Origin: Clostridiaceae bacterium | GTDB taxonomy: Bacteria; Bacillota; Clostridia; Lachnospirales; Lachnospiraceae | Assembly: GCA_009911305.1 (NCBI GenBank) | Contig: QXXC01000013.1 | Coordinates: 1 to 64,000, forward strand | DNA: 64,000 nucleotides | Reading direction: 5' to 3' | Shown: piece by piece, positions 43,952 through 52,628 of the stretch | How the letters are laid out: the number at the start of each line of letters is the position of its first letter | How positions within the stretch are numbered: the stretch's first letter is position 1 | Position numbers and translations under genes: made by a program | The notes under the pieces: model-generated | Seen by the model: only the letters and a program-made list of their open reading frames with translations | What the model was told of the DNA's origin: nothing | Databases searched by the model: none

Positions 43952-45199
43952 TCAGCCGTCCAGCCCGTCTGCCGCCGCTTCCTGCCTCCGGATAATATCA
44001 TTCACGTCCGGCCCCGGCCCGAGATCCACCCATAAAACCTGCCCGGCATGGGGCGCGTCCGAAACCGCCGTCCCGTCCCCGTCATACAGGGCGCGGACCG
44101 TGACCTGCAGATTGCCCCCGTCCGGCTTCATCACCTCCGCCGTCTCGCCCACGCAGAACTTATTCTTCTGCCGGATCCGCACAAGGCCGTCCTCCCTTAC
44201 CTCTTCTATCATACCCAGATACGTGTAATTTTTTACATACGTGCTGTTTCCGTAAATCTGAGCCTCTGCGCCCGGCTTATCAAAATAAAAGCCTGTCGTA
44301 AACTCGCGGTACGTACATTTCCCGATCTCCTCCCGGTACCACTCAAGATTTGCCCGGTATTTCTCAGGACTTTCCAGATAATCGTCAATAGCACGCCTGT
44401 AGGTGCGCGTCACGGCCGCCACATAGAGCGCCCCCTTCATCCGGCCCTCGATCTTAAAGCTGTCAATACCGGCCTCCATCATCTCCGGGATGTGTTCAAT
44501 CATGCACAGATCCTTTGAATTAAACAGGAAGGTCCCCCGCTCATTCTCATAGATCGGCATATACTCGCCAGGCCGCTTCTCCTCCACAACCGAATAATTC
44601 CACCGGCAGGGATGCGTACACGCGCCCTGATTGGCGTCCCGTCCTGTGAGGTAATTGCTGAGCAGGCAGCGCCCGGAATAGGAAATGCACATCGCGCCGT
44701 GGATGAAGCTCTCGATCTCCATATCCTCCGGGATGTTCTCACGGATCTCACGGATCTCCTTCAGGGAAAGCTCCCTGGCAGACACCACGCGCTTTGCGCC
44801 CAGTCCGTACCAGAACCGGTATGTCCCGTAATTCGTATTGTTCGCCTGGGTGCTGATATGGATCTCCATCTCCGGCAGGATCCGCTTTGCGATGGCAAAC
44901 ACGCCCGGATCCGAGATGATCAGCGCGTCAGGGCCTATCTCCCTTAATTCCTCAAAATACGCCTCCACGCCCGGCAGGTCGTCGTTGTGCGCCAGAATAT
45001 TGGCGGTGATATAGACCCTCACGCCGTGCGCATGGGCGAACGCGATCCCCTCCCGGAGCTCCCCGTTCGTAAAGTTGCGGGCCTTTGCGCGCAGCCCGAA
45101 CGCGCCGCCTCCTAAATATACCGCGTCGGCCCCGTAGATCACGGCCGCCTTTAACGTGTCCGGGCCTCCGGCCGGAATCAGAAGCTCCCGTCTTCTCAT
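43952..45199 (-). CDS. Peptidase U32-family protein, TrhP-like tRNA hydroxylation
   Basis: 415 residues. N-terminal U32 domain (ELLIPAGGPDTLKAAVIYGA, VRVYITANILAHNDDL), with the family signature ESFIHGAMCISYSGRCLLSN and cysteines in CTHPCRW. Despite the name the family acts in RNA hydroxylation; in Gram-positives a U32 pair (TrhP) makes 5-hydroxyuridine in tRNA wobble positions. The neighbour trmR, which methylates that base, supports the TrhP assignment over the RlhA alternative. ATG overlaps the stop of trmR (ATGA). Confidence 0.88.
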   Translation of the reverse strand: MRRRELLIPAGGPDTLKAAVIYGADAVYLGGGAFGLRAKARNFTNGELREGIAFAHAHGVRVYITANILAHNDDLPGVEAYFEELREIGPDALIISDPGVFAIAKRILPEMEIHISTQANNTNYGTYRFWYGLGAKRVVSARELSLKEIREIRENIPEDMEIESFIHGAMCISYSGRCLLSNYLTGRDANQGACTHPCRWNYSVVEEKRPGEYMPIYENERGTFLFNSKDLCMIEHIPEMMEAGIDSFKIEGRMKGALYVAAVTRTYRRAIDDYLESPEKYRANLEWYREEIGKCTYREFTTGFYFDKPGAEAQIYGNSTYVKNYTYLGMIEEVREDGLVRIRQKNKFCVGETAEVMKPDGGNLQVTVRALYDGDGTAVSDAPHAGQVLWVDLGPGPDVNDIIRRQEAAADGLDG

Positions 45200-45852
45200 G
45201 CTTTCTCCCTCTCCTTTTTCACGCTCACCGCCACGCCGTCCCCGACAGGGACAAGCGATGTCTCAAGCTCCTCCATGTGCGTCAGGCGGTATAAGTATTC
45301 CCGCATACGGGCATGGATCGTCCGGTTCCGGCGCTCCACCGCGTAGCGGGATTCGATGATATCGCCGTCCTGGAAAATATTGTCCGATACCAGCACGCCC
45401 CCGTCACCGAGCAGGAAGAGCAGCCGGTCAAGCCAGCCCGGATACTGTCCCTTGGCCGCGTCCATAAAAATAAAATCATAAGGGCCGGAAAGTGTATAAA
45501 GCGCCTCGCCCGCGTCGCCCTCCACCAGGGTGATACGCTTCTCCTCTCCCGCCCTTTTAAAATTTGCCTTTGCAGCCGGTATGCGCTTTTCATACTTCTC
45601 AATGGTCGTGATGTGACAGTCCTTTGGCATCACCCGGCACATTAAAAGCGCCGAATAGCCAACCGCTGTCCCCACCTCCAGAATCGCCCCCGGCCGCTTA
45701 AGCGCCACCAGGGTCTTTAAAAACGCCGCTGTCTCCCTGCGGATAATCGGGATATGCAGGGCTGTGGCCTCCTCCTCGATCGCATCGCACAGGCTCCCGT
45801 TCCCGGTATCCAGGGAATGGATATACGACGTAATCCTGTCATTTACTATCAT
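45196..45852 (-). CDS. trmR: tRNA 5-hydroxyuridine methyltransferase TrmR-like O-methyltransferase
   Basis: 218 residues from the ATG at 45852 (GGAG upstream); the frame is open to 45882. Class I methyltransferase of the O-methyltransferase family 3: SAM site LEVGTAVGYSALLM, then TIEKYEKRIPAAKANF, YDFIFMDAAKGQYPGWLDRL and a metal/catalytic region VLVSDNIFQDGDI. TrmR (YrrM in Bacillus) turns 5-hydroxyuridine into 5-methoxyuridine in tRNA; the adjacent U32 gene provides the hydroxylation step. In Bacillus the same order of genes occurs, following an MltG-like protein. Confidence 0.9.
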   Translation of the reverse strand: MIVNDRITSYIHSLDTGNGSLCDAIEEEATALHIPIIRRETAAFLKTLVALKRPGAILEVGTAVGYSALLMCRVMPKDCHITTIEKYEKRIPAAKANFKRAGEEKRITLVEGDAGEALYTLSGPYDFIFMDAAKGQYPGWLDRLLFLLGDGGVLVSDNIFQDGDIIESRYAVERRNRTIHARMREYLYRLTHMEELETSLVPVGDGVAVSVKKEREKA

Positions 45853-45885
45853 ATGCTCTCCGTACTGTAAATGCCCCGGCATGTT

Positions 45886-46281
45886 CTATTCCCCGTCCGC
45901 GTCCTTTGCCTTCGCCGCGTCGATCAGCCTTAACATCTCCTTGGAAGTCATGGACGTACTCAGCTCATAGGCGCCGGGACCCACATCATATTCGTAAAAC
46001 TTGGCCTGAACCATCAGGGCAAAACGGTTGGATATCAGCCCTTCCTGTTCAAGCCTCTTCGCCACATCGCTTAAGGATTCCCCAGGCTCAATCACAATCT
46101 CCTTCACCGTGCCGGGCTCTGCGTCCACCGCCTCCGGCGCAAAGATCTCATGGCCAAACTGATAGCCCTTTGTCGCCCCCTCATACATCAGCACAAACAC
46201 GGCGGCAAACACGATCAGCCTGGCCGAAATGCTGATAATCGTCGTGGTAATCCGGTTAATATCACGCGTTGTACGGCTCAT
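45886..46281 (-). CDS. Short MltG/YceG-like membrane protein
   Basis: 131 residues: an N-terminal membrane helix (ISARLIVFAAVFVLMYEGA) and one extracytoplasmic domain like the first (LysM-like) part of MltG (IVIEPGESLSDVAKRLEQEG, then LSTSMTSKEMLRLI). The transglycosylase domain is missing, so it is not an active lytic enzyme, and the size is too small for MltG (about 350). Similar short versions accompany trmR in related genomes. ATG at 46281 after GGAGGG. Probably a regulator or scaffold; role unknown. Confidence 0.75.
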   Translation of the reverse strand: MSRTTRDINRITTTIISISARLIVFAAVFVLMYEGATKGYQFGHEIFAPEAVDAEPGTVKEIVIEPGESLSDVAKRLEQEGLISNRFALMVQAKFYEYDVGPGAYELSTSMTSKEMLRLIDAAKAKDADGE

Positions 46282-46291
46282 ACATGCCCTC

Positions 46292-47959
46292 CTACACCTC
46301 CATGATAATCGGCAGGATCATGGGATTCCTCTTCATCTTTTTCCACAAAAAGTCGCTTAAGCTGTCCCTGATAATATTCTTAATCTTTCCCCAGTCATTC
46401 ACCCGCCGCTTTAAACAGCCCTGGACCGCATCGTCCACCACTCTCTGCGCCTCCTCCATCAGATCCTCGGATTCACGCACATAGACAAAGCCTCTGGAAA
46501 CGATATCCGGGCCGGCTAAAAGCTGGTTGCTGTATTTCTCCAGCGTCAGCACCACGATAATGATCCCGTTCTGGGCCAGGTTCTGGCGGTCGCGCAGTAC
46601 GATATTCCCCACATCCCCGATCCCTAAGCCGTCCACCAGGATTCCCCCGGCCGGCACGTGATCCGTGATTCTGTGGCCCTCTGCGCTGATCTCCACCACA
46701 TCGCCTGAGGACATGATGATCACATGTTCCTTCGGAATCCCCATGGACTCCGCCAGCCCCTTCTGGGCCATCAGATGGCGGTATTCCCCGTGAACCGGAA
46801 TCGAATACTTCGGCCGGATCAGGGAGTACATCAGCTTGATCTCCTCCTGGCAGGCATGTCCTGAAACATGCGTATCCTGCGTGATCACCTCGGCTCCCTG
46901 CATGGAGAGCTCGTTGATTACCTTGGAAACCGCCTTTTCATTGCCGGGAATCGGCGTGGAGCTTAAAATCACCACATCGCCCGGCATGATGGACACCTTT
47001 TTGTGAAGGCTCGCCGCCATCCGCGACAGGGCGGCCATGGACTCTCCCTGGCTTCCGGTCGTGATGAGCACCGTGTCCTCTTTATTATAATTCTTAAGCT
47101 GCTCAATATCGATCAGCGTGTTCTCCGGAATGTTGATATAGCCCAGCTCGCTGGCCGTTCCGATCACGTTCACCATGCTGCGGCCCTCCACCACGACCTT
47201 GCGGCCGTACTTGTACGCGGAGCTGATGATCTGCTGCACGCGGTCCACATTCGAGGCAAACGTGGCCACAATGATGCGGTTATTCTTATGCTCCGCAAAA
47301 ATCGAGTCAAACGTGCGCCCCACCGTGCGTTCCGACATCGTAAATCCCGGCCGGATCGCGTTGGTGCTGTCGCACATCAGAGCCAGCACGCCCTTTTTCC
47401 CCAGCTCTGCAAAGCGCTGCAGATCCGCCGGCTCGCCGAATACCGGCGTGTAATCGATCTTGAAATCGCCTGTGTGGACAATAATCCCGGCCGGCGTAAA
47501 GATCGCCAGGGCCGATGCGTCGGCGATACTGTGGTTTGTCTTCACAAATTCAATGCGGAAGCACCCTAAATTGATCGACTGCCCGTGCCGCACCACCTTG
47601 CGGCGGACCGTCTTCATCATATTGTGCTCCTTCAACTTGTTTTCAATCAGGCCGATGGTCAGCTTCGTGCCGTATACCGGCGCCGGCACATCCTTTAACA
47701 CATACGGCAGGGCGCCTATGTGATCCTCATGTCCGTGCGTGATCACAAAGCCCTTTACCTTATCAAGATTATTTTTTAAATAGGTCACGTCCGGAATCAC
47801 CAGATCAATCCCCAACATGTCGTCGCCCGGAAACGCCAGCCCGCAGTCCACGACAATAATACTGTCTTCATATTCAAAGGCAGTCATGTTCATGCCGATC
47901 TGCTCCAGCCCTCCCAGGGGGATGATCTTCACCTTATTTTGTTTATTTTCCTGTTTCAA
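46292..47959 (-). CDS. rnj: Ribonuclease J
   Basis: 555 residues. Metallo-beta-lactamase fold with the zinc motif ITHGHEDHIGALPYVL near residue 77, followed by beta-CASP motifs (HTGDFKIDYTP, LMCDSTNAIRPG, VATFASNVDRVQQII, STPIPGNEKAVSK) and the C-terminal domain. RNase J carries 5'-to-3' exonuclease and endonuclease activity in mRNA decay and rRNA maturation. The start is TTG at 47959, four to five bases after GGAGGTGCAGA, unusual but with a strong ribosome site. Followed at once by the MltG-like gene. Confidence 0.97.
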   Translation of the reverse strand: MKQENKQNKVKIIPLGGLEQIGMNMTAFEYEDSIIVVDCGLAFPGDDMLGIDLVIPDVTYLKNNLDKVKGFVITHGHEDHIGALPYVLKDVPAPVYGTKLTIGLIENKLKEHNMMKTVRRKVVRHGQSINLGCFRIEFVKTNHSIADASALAIFTPAGIIVHTGDFKIDYTPVFGEPADLQRFAELGKKGVLALMCDSTNAIRPGFTMSERTVGRTFDSIFAEHKNNRIIVATFASNVDRVQQIISSAYKYGRKVVVEGRSMVNVIGTASELGYINIPENTLIDIEQLKNYNKEDTVLITTGSQGESMAALSRMAASLHKKVSIMPGDVVILSSTPIPGNEKAVSKVINELSMQGAEVITQDTHVSGHACQEEIKLMYSLIRPKYSIPVHGEYRHLMAQKGLAESMGIPKEHVIIMSSGDVVEISAEGHRITDHVPAGGILVDGLGIGDVGNIVLRDRQNLAQNGIIIVVLTLEKYSNQLLAGPDIVSRGFVYVRESEDLMEEAQRVVDDAVQGCLKRRVNDWGKIKNIIRDSLSDFLWKKMKRNPMILPIIMEV

Positions 47960-48036
47960 TCTGCACCTCCGTTAAGAATTTCACGTTCTTTTCCACAGCG
48001 GCTTCTGATTCGTCTCATACCGCCTTATTCACATAC

Positions 48037-48342
48037 TCATTTCTCGATCGCCACTCCCAGATCGCCCATCAGCTCTTCAAAAATCCGCGACATATATTCC
48101 AGCTCCCCGTCCTCGTCCACGAATTCATAAGAGGCTTCCGGATCCTCCGGGCCTGACGTATCCCTTAAAAGATAGCACTCGCCGTCCTCATCCTTTGAAT
48201 CAGCCGCCAGAAGATAGCTCTCCCCGTTTATCTGCGTCTGCTCCAGCACATAAAGGCGCAGCTCCTCTCCGTCGTCTGTCTTTAAAACAACGCTGTTTTC
48301 CAAATCGTTTCCTTCATTCAGCATATCATCGAGATGACCCAT
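48037..48342 (-). CDS. DUF1292 family protein
   Basis: 101 residues, acidic. DUF1292 pattern: [18 protein letters not shown], then [20 protein letters not shown] and [18 protein letters not shown]. Commonly located beside ruvX and IreB in clostridia, as here, and overlaps ruvX by 17 bases. Function unknown; a possible link to cell-wall or division control rests on gene neighbourhood. Confidence 0.85.
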   Translation of the reverse strand: MGHLDDMLNEGNDLENSVVLKTDDGEELRLYVLEQTQINGESYLLAADSKDEDGECYLLRDTSGPEDPEASYEFVDEDGELEYMSRIFEELMGDLGVAIEK

Positions 48343-48820
48343 CGCATTCTTCCTTTCCAGCCGCGGCCCCGCGCTCTTCCTGCTCCTGAGCCGGCATGGA
48401 CTGCCGATCCAGATAGCCCTGAAGAATCAGGGAAGCCGCCACCTTGTCAATCACCGCCTTGCGGTTCTCCCGGCGCACGCCGCTCTCCTTTAAAACCGCC
48501 TCGGCAGCCGCCGTCGTCAGACGCTCGTCCCATAAGATCACCGGCAGCCCGGTGCGGCGCTCCAGCATGGCTTTAAAGCTCTCCGTCTTTTTCACGCGCT
48601 CGCCCAGTGTATTATTCATATTTTTAGGATACCCTAAAACAATGGTTTCAATCTTGTATTCCCGGATCAGCTCCTCAATCCGCGCGCATGTGCGGCGCAG
48701 CTTGTCCTCATCCTTGCGCACAATCGTCTCCAGCCCCTGGGCTGTCATGCCCAGCGCATCGCTGACCGCCACGCCCGTGGTCCTGGATCCAAAATCAAGT
48801 CCCAATACTCTCGTTTTCAT
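48326..48820 (-). CDS. ruvX: Holliday-junction resolvase-like protein RuvX (YqgF)
   Basis: 164 residues with a RNase H-like fold: first catalytic Asp in [17 protein letters not shown], then [33 protein letters not shown] with the second acidic residue, and the late acidic residue in [18 protein letters not shown]. In E. coli it acts in 16S rRNA 5'-end processing. A polar tail of about 20 residues follows the domain. ATG at 48820; upstream is a short gap with a hairpin. Confidence 0.93.
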   Translation of the reverse strand: MKTRVLGLDFGSRTTGVAVSDALGMTAQGLETIVRKDEDKLRRTCARIEELIREYKIETIVLGYPKNMNNTLGERVKKTESFKAMLERRTGLPVILWDERLTTAAAEAVLKESGVRRENRKAVIDKVAASLILQGYLDRQSMPAQEQEERGAAAGKEECDGSSR

Positions 48821-48892
48821 TTCTTATTTTACCCATCAAAAAACAAGCTGGCATACCGCCAACCGCTTTCTCCTGTCCGTATAGCCCTTACG

Positions 48893-48929
48893 CGCCGCTG
48901 TCCGGCATATTCGTCTGCAGACAGCGGCG
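48893..48929. repeat. Hairpin between ireB and ruvX
   Basis: CGCCGCTGTC and its inverse GACAGCGGCG around a 17-base loop. No T-run; a terminator or processing site for the ireB transcript is possible. Confidence 0.35.
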
Positions 48930-48995
48930 GTCACTCCTGTTTTCATCTGTCCGGCGCCGGCCAGCCCGGAACCGGACGCGCGCGGGCCCGCAGGC

Positions 48996-49256
48996 TCACT
49001 TCAGTCTTGTCTCTACATAGACCTTCATCAGCTCTTCCAGAATCTCGTCACGCTCCACCTTCATAATCAGGCTTCTTGCACTCTTGTGGCTGGTGATGTA
49101 GGTCGGATCTCCGGACATAATATATCCTACAATCTGATTGATGGGATTGTACCCTTTCTCAGTCAGAGCGAAATAAACGTCCTCCAGAACCTCGCGTACG
49201 TCCAGCTTCTTTTCCTGTACTGCCCTAAAATATTGTGTATTACTGTTATCGCTCAT
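48996..49256 (-). CDS. ireB: IreB family regulatory protein
   Basis: 86 residues from the ATG at 49256 (AAAGGA upstream; a GTG at 49268 is too close to it). The family signature is clear: [19 protein letters not shown] and [17 protein letters not shown], ending with [15 protein letters not shown]. In Enterococcus, IreB is a substrate of the IreK kinase and influences antimicrobial tolerance. The neighbourhood of ruvX and DUF1292 is the usual clostridial one. Confidence 0.92.
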   Translation of the reverse strand: MSDNSNTQYFRAVQEKKLDVREVLEDVYFALTEKGYNPINQIVGYIMSGDPTYITSHKSARSLIMKVERDEILEELMKVYVETRLK

Positions 49257-49293
49257 GATCCTATTCACGTCCTTTTAACTGTTCTTTTTTATT

Positions 49294-50715
49294 TTACTCC
49301 AAAATATGGCATTCGGCAAGTAAATTTTGTAATTGCGGGGATTTACAGGGATTCGCTAAATAAAATTCCCCGTTTATCAGTTCCTCCAGCCGGACCCGGA
49401 TGATCCGGTTCTTCATTCCTTCCTCATAGGGCAGTATGCCCTTTACATACTGTCTGGTGTGTCCCATCATATATCTGACGCCGTTTATGATAACCGGCTC
49501 TTCCAGCAGAAGGTCTGTCTCCCGGCCTGAAAAGCGTTTCCGGTAGGCTTCTGAAAGCGTCTCATTCAGAGACAGGAGAACGTCGCTGCGGGCGGCCTTA
49601 ACCGCTTCCGGTATCTGATCCGGCATCGCGGCGGCGCGTGTTCCGGCGCGTTTGGAATATTTGAATATATGCATTTCATAAAAGCCCGTTTTCTCCAGAA
49701 ACGCCCTGGTTTCCTGGAATTCCTCCTCTGTCTCCCCGGGAAAGCCCACAATGACGTCTGTGGTAATCGCCGGATTATCAAATACACTTCTAAGGAGTGT
49801 ACATTTTTCAAAATACTCTTCTGGGGTGTATTTTCGATTCATCCGTTTTAAAGTCGCCTCACAGCCGCTCTGCAGGGACAGGTGAAAATGAGGGCAGATC
49901 GTCCGCAGCGAGGCCAGGGTCTGAGCAAAGTCTTCGGTGACGATACGCGGTTCCAGGGAGCCGAGGCGGATCCGTTCAAGGCCGCGGATCTGATCAAGGC
50001 GTACGATAAGGGCCAGTAAACCGCGGATCTCATCCGGCCTGATTTCTCTGCTCCTGCACCGCGGGGAACCGTCCTGCGGACACTCTCCTGCCTTTGCAAA
50101 ATCCGCTCCATACGAGCTCAGATGGATCCCGGTCAGCACGATCTCTTTATAGCCGGCGGCCGCCAGCTCTTCTGCCTCCCGGATCACCTCAAGCGGGCTC
50201 CTGCTCCTGACACGCCCGCGGGTATAGGGGATAATACAATAGCTGCAGAACTGGTTGCACCCGTCCTGCACCTTCATAAACGCCCTTGTGTGATCCGAAA
50301 CCCGGCTGATCCGAAGCCTCTCATACTCCTGCTCCCGGCCGATATCCACAATCTCCCGGTTCTGCCTGTGATCCGCAAAATAGCGCTCCAGAATCGCGGG
50401 CAGATCCTTCTTGCGGTTATTCCCAATCACCAGATCCACCGCGCCGTCTCTTTTCAGCTCCTCCCCGGCCGCCTGGGCATAGCAGCCCACCGCCGCCACC
50501 ACAGCCCCCGGATTCAGCTTCCGCGCCCGGTGCAGCATCTGCCTTGATTTCTTATCCGCCACATTCGTCACAGAGCACGTATTCACAACATAAACGTCCG
50601 CCCCTTCCCCAAAGGGAACGATCTCATACCCCGCCTCCTCTAAAAGCTCCTGCATCGCCTCCGTCTCATATGAATTCACCTTACATCCCAGGTTATGAAA
50701 CGCCGCCTTTCTCAT
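49294..50715 (-). CDS. mtaB: tRNA t6A37 methylthiotransferase MtaB
   Basis: 473 residues. N-terminal UPF0004 domain with three cysteines for the first cluster (HNLGCKVNSYETEAM, VNTCSVTNVADKKSRQM, AAVGCYAQ), radical SAM domain with the CxxxCxxC motif in CNQFCSYCIIPYTRGR, and a C-terminal TRAM-like domain. These features match MtaB, which makes ms2t6A in tRNA. A stretch of about 25 residues (ECPQDGSPRCRSREIRPDEI) lies between the radical-SAM strands and looks like a lineage-specific insertion. ATG at 50715. Confidence 0.93.
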   Translation of the reverse strand: MRKAAFHNLGCKVNSYETEAMQELLEEAGYEIVPFGEGADVYVVNTCSVTNVADKKSRQMLHRARKLNPGAVVAAVGCYAQAAGEELKRDGAVDLVIGNNRKKDLPAILERYFADHRQNREIVDIGREQEYERLRISRVSDHTRAFMKVQDGCNQFCSYCIIPYTRGRVRSRSPLEVIREAEELAAAGYKEIVLTGIHLSSYGADFAKAGECPQDGSPRCRSREIRPDEIRGLLALIVRLDQIRGLERIRLGSLEPRIVTEDFAQTLASLRTICPHFHLSLQSGCEATLKRMNRKYTPEEYFEKCTLLRSVFDNPAITTDVIVGFPGETEEEFQETRAFLEKTGFYEMHIFKYSKRAGTRAAAMPDQIPEAVKAARSDVLLSLNETLSEAYRKRFSGRETDLLLEEPVIINGVRYMMGHTRQYVKGILPYEEGMKNRIIRVRLEELINGEFYLANPCKSPQLQNLLAECHILE

Positions 50716-51102
50716 TCCTTTACGCTCCTTTTCGTTTTACCGCCTGCCTGATGTTACGATTGACAGAGCAAATGCCAGTCGCCAGACTGCTCTGCCGCGC
50801 TCATTTTAAGTTCCTGTTCACATCCTGTCGCTTACCTGTGGCATATGCGGGCCGTGAGTTCCATCTGCCTGCGGCACAGCCCGGCAGGGGGGTAAACCGC
50901 AGCAATTTTTTTCCCGAAATCCCCCTCTTTAACCAATCCTCTCTTGACTTTTTCCCCATAACTTTGTAGTATAGAATCAGGCTGTCAGGCAGGGATCATT
51001 CATACCCTCTGGCCGGCGTTATCCCGTTTCACCCAACGCGCGCAGCCATTTTATCCAACTATATTTATGCTGAATATAAAGCAGCAAGAGGAGGTTCTTT
51101 TC
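50716..51102. other. Intergenic region, divergent; only a promoter recognised
   Basis: 387 bases between mtaB and the HPr-like gene. Apart from the plus-strand promoter at 50944-50972 and a leader of about 125 bases, I see no gene or structured RNA I can name. Confidence 0.5.
50944..50972 (+). promoter_or_regulatory. Promoter of the HPr-like gene
   Basis: TTGACT (50944-50949), 17-base spacer, TAGTAT (50967-50972). The leader to the ATG at 51103 is about 125 bases. Confidence 0.75.
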
Positions 51103-51333
51103 ATGAAAACAGTTCGCATTTCGTTAAATTCCATCGATAAGGTAAAATCGTTTGTGAATGATCTGGCAAAGTTTGACGCTGATTTTGATCTGGTATCCGG
51201 CCGTTATGTGATTGACGCCAAATCCATCATGGGCATCTTCAGCCTGGATCTCTCCAAACCCATTGATTTAAATGTCCACTCCGAGACACAGGTTGATGAG
51301 ATCCTGACGGTTCTGGCTCCCTACATCGTATAA
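51103..51333 (+). CDS. HPr-like protein lacking the phosphorylation histidine
   Basis: 76 residues from the ATG at 51103 (AAGAGGAGG upstream); the frame is open to 51067. The fold is that of the PTS phosphocarrier HPr: the end of the domain reads YVIDAKSIMGIFSLDLSKPI, matching the region around the regulatory Ser46. The active-site His15 region of HPr (usually HARPA) is replaced by NSIDKVKSFVNDLAK, so it cannot take part in sugar phosphorylation. Such HPr-like proteins are common in Lachnospiraceae and their role is unknown. Followed by a bidirectional terminator. Confidence 0.8.
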   Translation: MKTVRISLNSIDKVKSFVNDLAKFDADFDLVSGRYVIDAKSIMGIFSLDLSKPIDLNVHSETQVDEILTVLAPYIV

Positions 51334-51369
51334 GCCGCCTGCCTGTGCATTCCGGATGCGTACATGTTC

Positions 51370-51409
51370 AAAAACGCCGCGCCGTTTTCCTGACAGTGCG
51401 GCGTTTTTT
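51370..51409. terminator. Bidirectional rho-independent terminator
   Basis: AAAAACGCCGC and GCGGCGTTTTTT pair across 17 bases, with a T-run on both strands. It lies between the convergent HPr-like gene and thiI. Confidence 0.9.
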
Positions 51410-51435
51410 CTGCCCTTCGTAACGTGCCGCGGCCT

Positions 51436-52614
51436 TCAGCACCATACGATCTCCGCCGTTTCCACGGCTTCCTTAAGCATCCCTTCTATCTGCTCCTCAA
51501 GGCTTCTCTCCGATTTGCGGATCTTTTCAAGAACCGGCTTGGTCACCGGATGCTTTGCCACAAAAATCGTGCAGCAGTCCTCATACGGTTCAATGGATGT
51601 TTCATACGTCCCGATCTTCAGGGCAATGTCCACAATATCCTGCTTGTCAAAGCCGATGACCGGCCGGAATACGGGAAGCGAGCAGACCTCGTTCGTCACC
51701 GCCAGGGAATGGACGGTCTGCGAGGCCACCTGGCCGATGCTCTCCCCGGTGATCAGGCCCTGGCAGTTGTCCTTTACGGCCAGCTCCTCTGCAATCCGCA
51801 TCATATAGCGGCGCATGATGATCGTCAGCTCCTCGTGGGGGCACTTGTCATAGATCGCGAGCTGGATGTCCGTAAAATTCACGACATGGAGCTTAATGGG
51901 CCCTGAGTAGCGCGACACCTCCCGGGCCAGATCCACGACCTTCTGTCTGGCCCGCTCGCTCGTGTACGGCGGCGCGTGAAAATACACGGCCTCGATCTTC
52001 ACGCCGCGTTTCGCGATCATATAGCCCGCCACCGGGCTGTCGATCCCGCCGGATAGGAGAAGCATCGCCCGCCCGTTGGTTCCCACCGGCATCCCTCCGG
52101 GGCCGGGAATCACGCGGGAATACAGGTTGACTCCCTTCGGGCGGATCTCCACATTTAAGAGCACATCCGGATGATGGACATCCACCCTTGTCTGCGGAAA
52201 TGTCTCCAGAATCACCTCTCCCAGATCCCGGTTCATCTGCTCCGAGCTTCCCGGATACTGCTTGTTGACACGCCTTGTATTCACCTTAAAGGTAAATGTT
52301 TTGTCCGGGTACGTCTCCTCCATGTACTCGACAACCTGTTTCTTTAAAGCCTCAAAGCCCAGATCCTCCACCCGCTTTAAGGGGCAGACTGCCGCCACGC
52401 CGAATACGCAGGTAAGGGCCTCTGTAACCTCGTCGTAATCAAACGGCGCGCCGGCGTGGGCGTAGATGCGCCCCGACTCCTTTGTGACCGTAAACTGCCC
52501 GTCCAGCCTCTTTAAGGCGTGATGCACATGCGAAAGTAAGGCGTCCTCGAACAGATATCTGTTTTTTCCCTTAATGCCGATCTCCGCATATTTTATTAAA
52601 AATGACTGAAACAT
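51436..52614 (-). CDS. thiI: tRNA 4-thiouridine synthase ThiI
   Basis: 392 residues. N-terminal ferredoxin-like and THUMP domains (FLIKYAEIGIKGKNRYLFED), then the PP-loop domain with LLLSGGIDSPVAGYMIAKRG and the family FHAPPYTSERARQKVVDL. The thiazole-specific rhodanese domain of E. coli ThiI is absent, as in most Firmicutes. Makes s4U8 in tRNA with sulfur from a NifS-type desulfurase, here the adjacent upstream gene. ATG at 52614 after GGAGGGAAAG. Confidence 0.95.
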   Translation of the reverse strand: MFQSFLIKYAEIGIKGKNRYLFEDALLSHVHHALKRLDGQFTVTKESGRIYAHAGAPFDYDEVTEALTCVFGVAAVCPLKRVEDLGFEALKKQVVEYMEETYPDKTFTFKVNTRRVNKQYPGSSEQMNRDLGEVILETFPQTRVDVHHPDVLLNVEIRPKGVNLYSRVIPGPGGMPVGTNGRAMLLLSGGIDSPVAGYMIAKRGVKIEAVYFHAPPYTSERARQKVVDLAREVSRYSGPIKLHVVNFTDIQLAIYDKCPHEELTIIMRRYMMRIAEELAVKDNCQGLITGESIGQVASQTVHSLAVTNEVCSLPVFRPVIGFDKQDIVDIALKIGTYETSIEPYEDCCTIFVAKHPVTKPVLEKIRKSERSLEEQIEGMLKEAVETAEIVWC

Positions 52615-52628
52615 GTATGCTTTCCCTC

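Noticed and set aside
50716-50940. Possible riboswitch or small RNA upstream of the HPr-like gene
   Set aside because: No recognisable conserved motif and the promoter lies downstream of this part.
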